From NCBI RefSeq assembly GCF_001441535.1, contig NZ_LMAU01000001.1, forward strand, positions 434,001 through 498,000: a stretch of 64,000 nucleotides of DNA, in the 5' to 3' direction. Positions within the stretch are counted from its first letter, which is position 1, and each line of letters opens with the position of its first letter. The notes under the pieces were generated by a model, which saw only the letters and a program-made list of their open reading frames with translations, searched no databases and was not told the origin of the DNA. This document shows, one piece after another, positions 23,932 to 35,729 of this stretch. The stretch is from Tsuneonella troitsensis. GTDB lineage: Bacteria; Pseudomonadota; Alphaproteobacteria; Sphingomonadales; Sphingomonadaceae. The translations under genes were made by a program, and so were the position numbers.

Positions 23932-25447
23932 GCCGCGAAAAGTCGACCCCGGTGATACTGTCCAGCACGGCCGCGCGGATGCGGCGCGCATCGCTCAGCG
24001 GAACCGCTTCGAACGACAGCGTTCCTCCGGCGAGGCCCAGTCGCAGTGTGGCGTAATTCCCTCGCCGCGCCAAAGGTCCCTGCGCGATCTCGACCGATTG
24101 CAGCTTGACCCGGTTCGCGATGTCGATGCTGGGGGCGAGCCAGCCCTGTCTCGCGTAGATCTGCCTCGCGTCGATGGCGTGCCGTGCGCGGCGCCAGCGG
24201 AAATACTGGCCCAACGCGATCACCGGCAGGGCGAGCAGCGGCAGCGCGGCGGCCAGCGGAGCAGGGGAGAACAGCAGGCCGACTGCAATGACGATCGGCA
24301 CCAGCGATCCGACTACCGCACCATCGACGAAAGCGCGGGTTGCGGGGCGGCGCCATTCGATGCCGTCGCCGGGCAGCGCGAATCCTGCGGCACTGGCAAT
24401 GGGGGCGATCTCGTCCAGCCTGGCGAACGGGGCGACGACGTGGCTGCCCGAGCCGGCATCCTGGGCAAGGCTGACGAACTTCAGTCCGTGCCAACCGAAC
24501 AACCTTCGTAGCAGGCGCGTGCGGATCGCGATCGCCTGCACGCGGTGAGCCGGCATGACGACGTCCGTCTTCGTGAAGAGCCCGCGCTGGCGGCGAAAAC
24601 CTTTGGCGGTCCGCGTCAGCATGAAGCCCCAGTCGCGGGTGAATGTTCGTGCAAGGCCGGTCGCAAAGCCGATGACCATGAGCGAGCCTATCGCCGCCGC
24701 GATCGCGGCCGCTTGCGCCAGGGGCCCAAGCGCAGCGACCCGGTCGGCATTGGCGCCCAGCAGCTCGCGCCACGTGTCGCCGTCCCAGATGTCGATGGGC
24801 AGGAATTCGTCGAACTGCTGCGCCGCGCCTGCTGCGACCGCGAACGCGGCGAGCGAGAACTCGAACAGCCCGAAGGTCGCCAGTCGGCGCGGCGGCATGG
24901 CGAACAGGACCTCGCCCGCGGCTGCCTCCGCTGCCGGGACCAGCGCCGCGTCTTCGGCTATATCGTCGTCCTTGCGCTCACGCACGAGCTCGCGAAGGCG
25001 CTCTCCCTCGGCGAGCGGAAGATAGGCCAGTGCAATCTCGTCGCCGCCGCCGGCGCCCGTTTCGAATCGGACCTGCGCAAGGCCGAGTGCGCGGGCGAGG
25101 AGAGGCTGCTCCAGGCTGACGTCCTGGATCCGCTCGTAAGGCACCGCGCGCGCCGTGCGGCTGAGCACGCCGGCTTCCAGCCGGATGTCCTCCGCGCCGA
25201 CGGTGTAGGTCGTGCGTAGCCACCGCACGACGGCGACCGCGATGCCGATGGCGACGGCGAGCACCGCCACCCCGGCGATCATGCCGAGGCCGGAGAATTG
25301 ATCGCGCAGTCCGTATGCGCCTGCAATCGCGGGGATAACCGACTTGCGGATGTCGCCCAGCGCGCCGACCACGATGCCGAGGGGCGCGGTGCGGCGCGGT
25401 CCGTCGGCGGTCGCCTCCGGCTGCGCACCTTCCGGCACGTCGCTCAC
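23918..25447 (-). CDS. bPH2-domain membrane protein (YdbT-like)
   Basis: 509 residues with a GTG start at 25447 overlapping the preceding gene as GTGA. It contains two or three bacterial PH-2 domains: one in VRWLRTTYTVGAEDIRLEAG with PYERIQDVSLEQPLLARALG, one near LTRTAKGFRRQRGLFTKTD, and one near DARQIYARQGWLAPSIDIAN, each after a pair of hydrophobic helices. This is the YdbT layout. YdbS/YdbT-type proteins sit in the membrane; their role is poorly known. It is co-expressed with the smaller PH protein. Confidence 0.85.
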   Translation of the reverse strand: MSDVPEGAQPEATADGPRRTAPLGIVVGALGDIRKSVIPAIAGAYGLRDQFSGLGMIAGVAVLAVAIGIAVAVVRWLRTTYTVGAEDIRLEAGVLSRTARAVPYERIQDVSLEQPLLARALGLAQVRFETGAGGGDEIALAYLPLAEGERLRELVRERKDDDIAEDAALVPAAEAAAGEVLFAMPPRRLATFGLFEFSLAAFAVAAGAAQQFDEFLPIDIWDGDTWRELLGANADRVAALGPLAQAAAIAAAIGSLMVIGFATGLARTFTRDWGFMLTRTAKGFRRQRGLFTKTDVVMPAHRVQAIAIRTRLLRRLFGWHGLKFVSLAQDAGSGSHVVAPFARLDEIAPIASAAGFALPGDGIEWRRPATRAFVDGAVVGSLVPIVIAVGLLFSPAPLAAALPLLALPVIALGQYFRWRRARHAIDARQIYARQGWLAPSIDIANRVKLQSVEIAQGPLARRGNYATLRLGLAGGTLSFEAVPLSDARRIRAAVLDSITGVDFSRLNSG

Positions 25448-25935
25448 AGCGTCTCGCGTTTGATGTGGGCGCGGATCGATTCGCGCATCGAAGCCGCGTC
25501 GGCCTGCGCTAGGCCCGGCAGCGCGACGCTGGCATTGTGGGTACCCGCCGTGTGGACGACCAGCGTCGCCAGCCCGAACATGCGTTCGAGGGGACCCTGC
25601 GTCACGTCGATGTGCTGGACCCGGCCGAAGGGGACGACGGTATCCGACCGGAACAGCAGGCCGCGGACCACCCGCAGCCGGTCTGCGCCCAGATCGTATC
25701 CGCGCGCCGCATGCCGTCGCAACGGAACGCGTGCGATCAGCCAGGCAGCCGCGAGAACGAACGGCACGAAGAACGCGCCCATCGGCAGCAGATTTGCCGA
25801 TTCGAGCACCAGCGACCCGATCGCGAACGGTACCGCGGCGATCGCGGCCTGCAATCGCAACATCTTGATATGCGCAGGATCGAGCGGGGTCAGCGCCCGC
25901 TCTTCGGTGATGATGCCCTGCCCCGTATCGCCCAT
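25444..25935 (-). CDS. bPH2-domain membrane protein (YdbS-like)
   Basis: 163 residues. Two membrane helices (about 29-50 and 52-68) are followed by a bacterial PH-2 domain: AARGYDLGADRLRVVRGLLF and VPFGRVQHIDVTQGPLERMFG. It is the small partner of the YdbS/YdbT pair, linked by a 4-bp overlap. It ends 46 bp before the tRNA-Thr gene, which is on the same strand upstream. Confidence 0.87.
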   Translation of the reverse strand: MGDTGQGIITEERALTPLDPAHIKMLRLQAAIAAVPFAIGSLVLESANLLPMGAFFVPFVLAAAWLIARVPLRRHAARGYDLGADRLRVVRGLLFRSDTVVPFGRVQHIDVTQGPLERMFGLATLVVHTAGTHNASVALPGLAQADAASMRESIRAHIKRETL

Positions 25936-25981
25936 GGTGCCTTATCTGGCTAACACGGCTGGCGGTAGCAAGGGAAATCGA

Positions 25982-26056
25982 TGGTGCTGCTGGAGAGGAT
26001 TGAACTCTCGGCCTCACCCTTACCAAGGGTGTGCTCTACCACTGAGCTACAGCAGC
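25982..26056 (-). tRNA. tRNA-Thr (anticodon GGT)
   Basis: Minus strand, GCTGCTGTAGCTCAGTGG at the 5' end and CAGCAGC with A and an encoded CCA (25982-25984) at the 3' end. The anticodon stem CACCC/GGGTG surrounds TTGGTAA, giving GGT. The T arm GAGAGTTCAATCCTCTC pairs well. Confidence 0.96.
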
Positions 26057-26168
26057 TTGAACCATCGAGCTGTCCCGGCGCGGTTTAGGGCCGGCGGCGG
26101 GAGCGGGCGCGCCTTACAGTGCAGCCCGCCCTTGTCAAGCATTGCAGGGCGTAGCAAGCGTATCGTCG

Positions 26169-26339
26169 ATGACCGGCTCGACCGATGGAACGACGCGCGA
26201 GGAACGCCTTGCCATGAAGCTGCGCGAGAACCTGCGCCGCCGCAAGGCGCAGTCGCGCGAGATCGCGGCACGCGCCGGCGATACGGAAAAGCCGTTGCCC
26301 GACAATGCCGGCCTTCCCAAAGACGGGGACCGAGGCTAG
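26169..26339 (+). CDS. Small basic protein of unknown function
   Basis: 56 residues from ATG 26169 (an earlier ATG at 26142 also keeps the frame). The middle segment REERLAMKLRENLRRRKAQS is charged and likely helical, resembling short conserved proteins seen beside housekeeping genes in sphingomonads. No domain is recognised. It precedes gpmA by 34 bp on the same strand, so it may share its promoter. Confidence 0.6.
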   Translation: MTGSTDGTTREERLAMKLRENLRRRKAQSREIAARAGDTEKPLPDNAGLPKDGDRG

Positions 26340-26373
26340 GGGCGGGTGCTCCCGCGACCATGGAGCCGAGCGC

Positions 26374-27060
26374 TTGTCCACGCTGATCCTCATTCGCCAC
26401 GGCCAGAGCCAGTGGAACCTGGAAAACCGCTTCACCGGCTGGTGGGACATCGATCTGACCGACAAAGGCGTGGAAGAAGCCCTCGCGGCCGGGGCGCTGC
26501 TTGCCGAGAAAGGCGTCCTGCCGACCGTCGCCTTCACGTCAATGCAGACCCGCGCGATCAAGACGCTGCATCTCGTGCTCGAAGCGTGCGGGCGCCTGTG
26601 GATTCCCGAAACCAAGGACTGGCGGCTCAACGAGCGGCACTACGGCGGCCTGACCGGGCTCGACAAGGCCGAGACGGCTGCTCGCCACGGCGACGAACAG
26701 GTTCACGTCTGGCGCCGCAGCTTCGACGTGCCGCCGCCCGACATCGAGGCGGGAAGCCCCTTCGACCTGTCCGCCGACCCGCGTTATGCCGGGATCGCGG
26801 TGCCGCGCGCAGAAAGCCTGAAGCTGACCATCGACCGCGTGCTGCCCTACTGGGAAAGCGCGATCGCGCCCCGGCTTGCCGCGGGCGAGACGGTGATCGT
26901 CGCGGCGCACGGCAATTCGCTGCGGGCGCTGGTCAAGCACCTGTCGGGCATTTCCGACGAGGACATCGCCGGTCTCGAGATTCCCACCGGCCAGCCGATC
27001 TTCTACCATTTCGATGCCGCGATGACGCCCGGCGAGCGGCGCTACCTCAAGGACACCTGA
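26374..27060 (+). CDS. gpmA: 2,3-bisphosphoglycerate-dependent phosphoglycerate mutase
   Basis: 228 residues from a TTG at 26374 with GGAG 8 bases upstream; an upstream ATG would add non-family sequence. The catalytic histidine is in [30 protein letters not shown] and [19 protein letters not shown] complete the active site. It interconverts 3- and 2-phosphoglycerate in glycolysis. It starts a run with purE, purK, folA, ribF, ileS and lspA, with 4 bp before purE. Confidence 0.95.
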   Translation: MSTLILIRHGQSQWNLENRFTGWWDIDLTDKGVEEALAAGALLAEKGVLPTVAFTSMQTRAIKTLHLVLEACGRLWIPETKDWRLNERHYGGLTGLDKAETAARHGDEQVHVWRRSFDVPPPDIEAGSPFDLSADPRYAGIAVPRAESLKLTIDRVLPYWESAIAPRLAAGETVIVAAHGNSLRALVKHLSGISDEDIAGLEIPTGQPIFYHFDAAMTPGERRYLKDT

Positions 27061-27064
27061 CGCC

Positions 27065-27555
27065 ATGACGAAATCGGGGGCGGACGTCGCTATCGTGATG
27101 GGCAGCCAGTCGGACTGGCAGACGATGCGCTGCGCCGCCGAAGTGCTCGACGAACTCGGCGTCAGCCACGAGGCGCGGATCGTTTCGGCGCACCGTACCC
27201 CCGATCGGCTCCATGCATTCGGCAAGGGCGCGGCAAACGAAGGCTTCAAGGTCGTGATCGCGGGCGCGGGCGGGGCGGCGCACCTGCCCGGCATGATCGC
27301 CGCTCTTACCCACCTGCCGGTGCTCGGCGTGCCAGTGAAATCGAAGGCCCTCAAGGGCCTCGATAGCCTGCTTTCGATCGTACAGATGCCCGCCGGAGTG
27401 CCCACGGGGACGCTCGCGATCGGCGAGGCGGGGGCGACCAACGCGGGGCTGCTCGCAGCCGCAATCCTCGCCCTGTCGGACGAGGCGCTGTCGCAGCGTC
27501 TGCAGGACTGGCGCGCCGCGCGCACGGCTGCGGTGGGCGAGGTGCCGGAGGACTG

Positions 27556-27556
<1 letters not shown>
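27065..27556 (+). CDS. purE: N5-carboxyaminoimidazole ribonucleotide mutase
   Basis: 163 residues, class I PurE. It moves the carboxyl group from N5-CAIR to C4, giving CAIR in purine synthesis. Signature segments are [14 protein letters not shown] (with the SD pair), [11 protein letters not shown] and [20 protein letters not shown]. The stop overlaps the purK start by one base (TGATG). Confidence 0.96.
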
Positions 27557-30031
<2,475 letters not shown>

Positions 30032-30079
30032 ACCAAAACCTTCCCTATGGCGCCGCCTTCCGCTAGCGGCCCTTTCGCC

Positions 30080-33070
30080 ATGAGCGACGCCGATACCAAG
30101 CCCCAGCGCGATTACCGCGACACCGTCTTCCTGCCGAAGACCGACTTTCCGATGAAGGCCGGCCTGCCGCAGAAGGAGCCGGGGATTGCGGCGAAGTGGG
30201 AGGCGGACAAGCTCTACGAGCAGTTGCGCGATGCGCGGCGGGGCCGCGAGACCTTCATGTACCATGACGGCCCGCCCTACGCGAACGGCGACATGCACAT
30301 CGGCCACGCGCTGAACCACACGATCAAGGACATGGTCTGCCGCACGCAGAACCTGCTCGGCAAGAACGCGCCCTACGTGCCGGGGTGGGACTGCCACGGG
30401 TTGCCGATCGAGTGGAAGGTCGAGGAACAGTACCGCAAGGCCAAGCGCGACAAGGACGACGTGCCCCTGCTCGAATTCCGCGCCGAGTGCCGCGCCTATG
30501 CGCAGCACTGGGTCGACGTGCAGCGCGAGCAGCTGAAGCGCCTTGGCGTGATGGCCGACTGGGACAATCCCTACCTGACCATGCAGCCCGAGAGCGAGGC
30601 GACGATCGTCGCCGAACTGCTCAAGTTCGCGACCAGCGGCCAGCTATACCGCGGAGCCAAGCCGGTGATGTGGTCCCCGGTCGAAAAGACCGCGCTGGCC
30701 GAGGCCGAGGTCGAGTACGAGGATATCGTCTCGACCCAGATCGACGTGGCGTTCGAGATCGTCGGGAGCCCGATCCCCGAACTGGTCGGTGCGCACGCGG
30801 TGATCTGGACGACCACGCCGTGGACGATCCCGGTGAACCAGGCGATCGCCTATGGGCCCGAGGTCGAGTATGTTTTGGCCAAGGTCTGGATCGGTGAATC
30901 GACCGTAGGCGATGCAGACCTATCTGACTCATTAGGAAGCCATCCCTTTCAGTCATGGGAAGGCAAAAACCTGCTTATCGCGAAGGAATTGCTCAAGAGC
31001 GTCCAAGAACGCCTCGATACCAAATTTGCCGATCTCAAAGATGGCAAACGTCCTAGAGTGCATCTGCGGGAGGTCGCGACAATCCAAGGATCCGCAGTTT
31101 CAGGCACCATCGCCCGCCACCCGATGCACCACCTCGGCGGTTTCTTCGCTGAACCCCGCCCGTTCCTGCCGGGCGAGTTCGTCACCACCGACACCGGCAC
31201 CGGGCTGGTCCACATGGCACCCGATCACGGCGAGGACGACTTCGAGCTGTGCAAGGCCAACGGCCTGAACCCCAAGTTCGCGGTCGAGGGCGACGGCAAG
31301 TATCGCGAGGACTGGGACTGGCTCGGCGGGCAGGGCTCGGTGATCAATCCCAAGTTCAACGCGCCCGAAGGGCCGATCTGTTCGGACTTGCGCGAAGCGG
31401 GCGCGCTGCTCGCGGCGAGCGCGGACTACAGGCACTCCTACCCGCACTCGTGGCGCTCGAAGGCCAAGGTCATCTTCCGCTGCACCCCGCAGTGGTTCGT
31501 GCCGATGGACAAGCCGCTCACCCACATCTCGCCCAAGACGCGCGACGAAAAGCGGTGGGAAGGCGAAGGCGGCGCGATCGACCCGGCGGACGAGACCCTG
31601 TGCGCCGCGCCGACCTTGCGCGAAATCGCCCTCGCCGAGATCGAGCGGGTGCAGTTCACCCCCGACAAGGGCCGCAACCGCATCGGTTCGATGGTCGCGG
31701 GCCGCCCCGACTGGGTGCTCAGCCGGCAGCGCGCCTGGGGCGTGCCGATCACGCTGTTCGTCAACCGCAAGACCGGCGACTACCTGGTGGACGAGGCGGT
31801 GAACACCCGCATCGTCGCAGCGGTGCGCGAACAGGGCATCGATGCGTGGACGCCCGATACGGCGCTCGGCTTCCTCGGCGATGGTTACGACCCCGACGAA
31901 TGGGAACCGGTCACCGACATTCTCGACGTTTGGTTCGATTCCGGCACCAGCCACGCCTATGTGCTCGAAGACCGCGAGCGCTGGCCCGACCTGTCGTGGC
32001 CTGCCGACATATATGTCGAAGGGTCAGACCAGCATCGCGGCTGGTTCCAGTCGAGCTTGCTCGAATCGTGCGCCACCCGCGGCCGCGCGCCCTATGACCG
32101 CATCCTCACCCACGGCTTCACGATGGACGCCAAGGGCATGAAGATGTCGAAGTCGCTCGGCAACACGGTCGACCCCAACAAGGTCATGGAAACCTACGGC
32201 GCGGACATCATCCGGCTGTGGGCGCTCTCGGTCGATTTCACCGAGGATCACCGCATCGGCGACGAGATCCTGAAGGGCGTCGCCGACCAGTACCGCAAGC
32301 TGCGCAACACTTTCCGCTACCTGCTGGGCGCGCTCGACGGGTTCGACGAGGCCGAGCGGCTGCCGGTGGGCGAGATGCCCGAACTGGAGCAATACGTCCT
32401 CGCGCTTCTGGGCGAGGTGGACGCCTCGCTGCGGCAGGCGGCCGAGACGTACGACTTCAACACCTACGTCCGCACGTTGATCGACTTCTGCAACGAGGAC
32501 CTGTCGGCCTTCTACTTCGATATCCGCAAGGACTCGCTCTACTGCGATGCGCCCGAGAGCACGAAGCGCCGCGCGGTGCGCACGGTGTTCGACACGCTGT
32601 TCCACGCGCTCGTCCGCTATGCCGCGCCGGTGCTGGTGTTCACCTCGGAAGAGGTCTGGGGCACGCGCTTCCCGGATGCGGGCAGCGTGCATTTGCTGGA
32701 GTGGCCGGAGCTTGCCAGCATCTCGTTTGATCGGGAGATGCGCTTCAAGTGGGTCGCACTTCGTGAGCTTCGAGAGAAGGTAACTGAAGCGATTGAGCCA
32801 TTGCGACGAGATAAGATCATTCGATCGGGCTTGGAGGCCGAAGTGACGGTCCCCGATATCGACGCTGTTCTGAACGACTATTCCGACACGGACCTCGCCG
32901 AACTGTTCATCACCGCGACAGTGCGTCGGGGCGATGGGGACGGCGTGACCGTCACCCGCACATCCGACCACAAGTGCGGCCGCTGCTGGCGGCTGCTGCC
33001 CGAAGTCGTCGAGGACGGGGCGCTCTGCGCGCGTTGCGATGACGTCGTGGGCGAAGAGGTGGCATCGTGA
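30080..33070 (+). CDS. ileS: Isoleucyl-tRNA synthetase
   Basis: 996 residues from ATG 30080. The class I signatures are HIGH at 73-76 (GDMHIGHALNH) and KMSKS at about 688-692. The editing domain includes GTGLVHMAPDHGEDDF, and a C-terminal zinc finger has CGRCW and CARC. It charges tRNA-Ile. Two stretches look unlike the rest: 30895-31105, in the editing domain, and 32715-32880, in the anticodon-binding part, are visibly richer in A/T than the flanks. The frame is open through both. The stop overlaps the lspA start (GTGA). Confidence 0.97.
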   Translation: MSDADTKPQRDYRDTVFLPKTDFPMKAGLPQKEPGIAAKWEADKLYEQLRDARRGRETFMYHDGPPYANGDMHIGHALNHTIKDMVCRTQNLLGKNAPYVPGWDCHGLPIEWKVEEQYRKAKRDKDDVPLLEFRAECRAYAQHWVDVQREQLKRLGVMADWDNPYLTMQPESEATIVAELLKFATSGQLYRGAKPVMWSPVEKTALAEAEVEYEDIVSTQIDVAFEIVGSPIPELVGAHAVIWTTTPWTIPVNQAIAYGPEVEYVLAKVWIGESTVGDADLSDSLGSHPFQSWEGKNLLIAKELLKSVQERLDTKFADLKDGKRPRVHLREVATIQGSAVSGTIARHPMHHLGGFFAEPRPFLPGEFVTTDTGTGLVHMAPDHGEDDFELCKANGLNPKFAVEGDGKYREDWDWLGGQGSVINPKFNAPEGPICSDLREAGALLAASADYRHSYPHSWRSKAKVIFRCTPQWFVPMDKPLTHISPKTRDEKRWEGEGGAIDPADETLCAAPTLREIALAEIERVQFTPDKGRNRIGSMVAGRPDWVLSRQRAWGVPITLFVNRKTGDYLVDEAVNTRIVAAVREQGIDAWTPDTALGFLGDGYDPDEWEPVTDILDVWFDSGTSHAYVLEDRERWPDLSWPADIYVEGSDQHRGWFQSSLLESCATRGRAPYDRILTHGFTMDAKGMKMSKSLGNTVDPNKVMETYGADIIRLWALSVDFTEDHRIGDEILKGVADQYRKLRNTFRYLLGALDGFDEAERLPVGEMPELEQYVLALLGEVDASLRQAAETYDFNTYVRTLIDFCNEDLSAFYFDIRKDSLYCDAPESTKRRAVRTVFDTLFHALVRYAAPVLVFTSEEVWGTRFPDAGSVHLLEWPELASISFDREMRFKWVALRELREKVTEAIEPLRRDKIIRSGLEAEVTVPDIDAVLNDYSDTDLAELFITATVRRGDGDGVTVTRTSDHKCGRCWRLLPEVVEDGALCARCDDVVGEEVAS

Positions 33071-33600
33071 GCGTGCTGACCCGCTATCGCCTGATCGGTC
33101 TGGCCATCGCACTGGTTCTGTTCATCGCCGACCAGGCGACCAAGACCTACATCCTCGACGGGCTCCAGCTCCAGCTCGGCCAGTCGCATTACATCATGCC
33201 GATCTTCCAGTTCACTCTGACGCACAATTACGGCGTGTCGCTGGGCATGTTCACCGCGACCAGCCAGGAAATGCGCTGGGCGCTGGTGGCGCTGACTTCC
33301 GTGATCGCGGTGGTGGTGACGGTGTGGATGGTGCGCGAGAAAAAGCTCGCCGACATCGTCCCGCTGGCGTTCATCCTCGGCGGTGCGCTCGGCAACATCA
33401 AGGATCGCTACGAATATGGGTACGTGGTCGATTTCCTCGACCTGCATTTCGGCGATTTCCGCCCGTTCCTGATCTTCAACATCGCCGATGCGGCAATCAC
33501 CATCGGCGTCGTTATCATCCTTGCCCGATCGCTTTTCGTAAGCGAAAAGGCCCCCGAAGAACCGGTCGATACGGCCCCTGACACCGCAGAATCGAGCTAA
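33067..33600 (+). CDS. lspA: Lipoprotein signal peptidase (signal peptidase II)
   Basis: 177 residues with four membrane helices. The catalytic aspartates are expected in LGGALGNIKDRYEYGYVVDF and FLIFNIADAAITIGV; LTHNYGVSLGMF is the family motif. It cuts the signal peptide of modified prolipoproteins, a step needed for the lipoproteins encoded nearby. GTG start at 33067 overlaps the ileS stop. The next gene follows at 4 bp. Confidence 0.95.
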   Translation: MSVLTRYRLIGLAIALVLFIADQATKTYILDGLQLQLGQSHYIMPIFQFTLTHNYGVSLGMFTATSQEMRWALVALTSVIAVVVTVWMVREKKLADIVPLAFILGGALGNIKDRYEYGYVVDFLDLHFGDFRPFLIFNIADAAITIGVVIILARSLFVSEKAPEEPVDTAPDTAESS

Positions 33601-33603
33601 CCC

Positions 33604-34014
33604 ATGCGCAGAAACGTCCTCGTCCCCCTGACCGTTCTGGCCACCACCGTTCTTGCCGGGTGCGGCAACGGCGGCATCCTCAACCGCGAGCGGCCCGACG
33701 AATTCGCCGTGCAGCGCCAGGCGCCGCTGGTGGTTCCGCCCGATTTCTCGCTTACCCCGCCCGCTCCCGGCGCGCCGCGCCCGACCGAAGGCACCGCTTC
33801 TGAGCAGGCGCTCGACGTGCTGTTCGGCGGTCCCGCCGCCCGCAGCCAGGTGGAAACCAGTGCCCTCGACCGCGCCGGCGTGGCCGATCCGGGCATCCGC
33901 ACCGCGGTCGGCGATCCGCAGACCAACACGGTCGCCAAGGGCCGCGTGACCCGCGACATCATCGCCGCGCCCGAAGGCGACGGACAGGGCGCTTCGGCGG
34001 TCATTCCTGGCTGA
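33604..34014 (+). CDS. DUF3035 (BamF-like) lipoprotein
   Basis: 136 residues with a lipoprotein signal ending VLAGC (Cys20). The mature part starts GNGGILNRERPDEFAVQRQAPLVVPPDFSL, the core of DUF3035. This family includes BamF, a lipoprotein of the outer-membrane protein assembly complex in Caulobacter; by homology only, it may act there. It sits 4 bp after lspA, the enzyme that would process it. The C-terminal half is low in conserved motifs. Confidence 0.8.
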   Translation: MRRNVLVPLTVLATTVLAGCGNGGILNRERPDEFAVQRQAPLVVPPDFSLTPPAPGAPRPTEGTASEQALDVLFGGPAARSQVETSALDRAGVADPGIRTAVGDPQTNTVAKGRVTRDIIAAPEGDGQGASAVIPG

Positions 34015-34128
34015 AGCCAGGTAGCTGCCTCACTTTCCTTTTTTCCGAACCCGCCTCCGCGCGTCCGGTCCTCGGCGCTGATCGGTTTACTTCGTTTCGC
34101 GGCACCTGCGGGCGCGCGTTCGCGCTTG

Positions 34129-34282
34129 CGGTCGGCTGGTCGCCGACCGTGCTCTAGCGACGTCAATCTCGCGAGAGAACGGGCTACGATCAGTAGCCCG
34201 CAAGGCCGACCGGCCGCCCGCAGCGGCTCCGAAGCGTAGCGGAGGAAACAGCCGCGAGGATGACCCCGCGGAGGCGGGGTCA
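34129..34282. repeat. Stem-loop-rich spacer
   Basis: The 265-bp gap (34015-34279) has no gene. It holds three separate perfect hairpins: 34129-34149 (CGGTCGGC/GCCGACCG, 5-base loop), 34180-34200 (CGGGCTAC/GTAGCCCG, 5-base loop) and 34261-34282 (TGACCCCGC/GCGGGGTCA, 4-base loop). A bulged fourth, GCGGCT...AGCCGC, lies at about 34223-34255. None has a proper T-tract. The last stem overlaps the end of the CNNM gene and could slow convergent transcription. Confidence 0.6.
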
Positions 34283-35572
34283 CAAACGTGAAGCGATTAG
34301 CTTGTCGATCTTGCGCCCGTCCATGTCGACGACCTCGATCCGCCAGCCTTGGTCGATGAAGCTCTCGCCCTCGACCGGCAGCTTCTTGAGGTGCCACAGG
34401 ACATAGCCCGCGGCCGTGGCGAACTCGTGGTCCTCGGGCAGGTCGATGCACAGCCGCTCGGCCATGTCGTCGACCGGCAGCGCGCCGGAAATCAGCAGCG
34501 TACCGTCGTCGCGCTCGACGATCGCGGGCGCCTCGCCCAGGTCGCTGTCGGAGGCGAAGTTGCCGACGATTGCGGTGAGCAGGTCGACCGGGGTGACGAT
34601 GCCTTCGAGGTGGCCGTACTCGTCGTGGACCATCGCCATCGCGACTTCGGCCTGCTGCAGGGTGCGCAGCGCGTCCATGGCGTCGAGCTGGTCGGGAATG
34701 ACCTCGGGCTTCTTCATCAGACTGGCGAGGTCCACCGGCCGCCCGGCGAGCAATACCACGAGCACCTCGCGCACCTTTACCACACCGACGATCCTGTCGG
34801 GCGACCCGTCGGCGACCGGCAGCAGCGAATGCGGGCTCGCGTCGATCCGCGCGCGCAGGTCGATTTCCGGCGCATGGAGGTCGAGCCAGTCGAGTTCGGT
34901 CCGCGGAGTCATAAGCGCGCGAACCGGGCGGTCGGCGAGGCGAACCACACCCGCCAGGATCTCGCTTTGCCCCGCTTCGATCACGCCCGAATGTGTGGCT
35001 TCGGTGAAGATCATGTGCAGTTCTTCGGCGGTCACGCTCGATTGGCCCGCCGGACGCACGCCCATCAGCCGGATCAGGAGCGCGGAGGAATTGTCGAGCA
35101 GCCACACGATCGGCAGCGCGATCCGGGCGAGCAGCGCCATCGGGCGCGCGGCGATCAGCGCGATCGGCACGGCGGCGCGCAACGCGATCTGTTTGGGCAC
35201 AAGCTCGCCCACCACGACGCTGGCGTAAGTTGTCAGCGCGATGACCAGCGCGAAACCGGCCTCGGGCGCGTATTCCGCAGGGATGCCCAGCGCCTCGAGC
35301 CGCTCTCCTACGGGTCCGCCGAGGCTCGACCCTGAATAGGCGCCCGCGACGATCCCGACGAGCGTGATGCCGATCTGCACGGTGGACAGGAACTTGCCGG
35401 GGTCGGCCGCAAGCGACAGCGCCACGCGGGCCGCGTTGCTCCCCCGATCGGCGGCAGCCTTGAGGCGCGAAGGCTTGGCCGAAACGATTGCCAGTTCGCT
35501 CATCGCGAATACGCCGTTCAGCAACAGCAGAGCGGCAATGATCAGCAGATCGGAATAGGGAAAAGGTGTCAC
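34280..35572 (-). CDS. CNNM/CorC-type membrane protein with CBS domains
   Basis: 430 residues. A GTG at 35572 begins VTPFPYSDLLIIAALLLLNG, the first helix of the CNNM domain; the long frame further upstream is not used. The four-helix DUF21 domain (1-185 or so) contains FAMSELAIVSAKPSRL and VVGELVPKQIALR. Two CBS domains follow, then a CorC_HlyC C-terminal domain (FATAAGYVLWHLKKLPVEGE). Such proteins are linked to magnesium/cobalt transport, though the E. coli-type hemolysin label is historical. It is convergent with the lipoprotein gene. Confidence 0.9.
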   Translation of the reverse strand: MTPFPYSDLLIIAALLLLNGVFAMSELAIVSAKPSRLKAAADRGSNAARVALSLAADPGKFLSTVQIGITLVGIVAGAYSGSSLGGPVGERLEALGIPAEYAPEAGFALVIALTTYASVVVGELVPKQIALRAAVPIALIAARPMALLARIALPIVWLLDNSSALLIRLMGVRPAGQSSVTAEELHMIFTEATHSGVIEAGQSEILAGVVRLADRPVRALMTPRTELDWLDLHAPEIDLRARIDASPHSLLPVADGSPDRIVGVVKVREVLVVLLAGRPVDLASLMKKPEVIPDQLDAMDALRTLQQAEVAMAMVHDEYGHLEGIVTPVDLLTAIVGNFASDSDLGEAPAIVERDDGTLLISGALPVDDMAERLCIDLPEDHEFATAAGYVLWHLKKLPVEGESFIDQGWRIEVVDMDGRKIDKLIASRL

Positions 35573-35729
35573 CGGGCGTCCGCTAGCACATTTGCCGCAG
35601 CGTGCCAGCGGGAACGGCCACCGCGATAAGGCGTTACAGCGATCGAGGCGCGGGTTGGGCGCGCTCGCCTTCCGGCGCCGATCGACAAGGTCGGCGGCGC
35701 TGAACGAACCAGAATAAAGGGGAATTTCC

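Noticed and set aside
34261-34282. Terminator at the end of the CNNM gene
   Set aside because: The 9-bp stem is strong, but neither strand has a T run after it, so it is listed as a stem-loop only.
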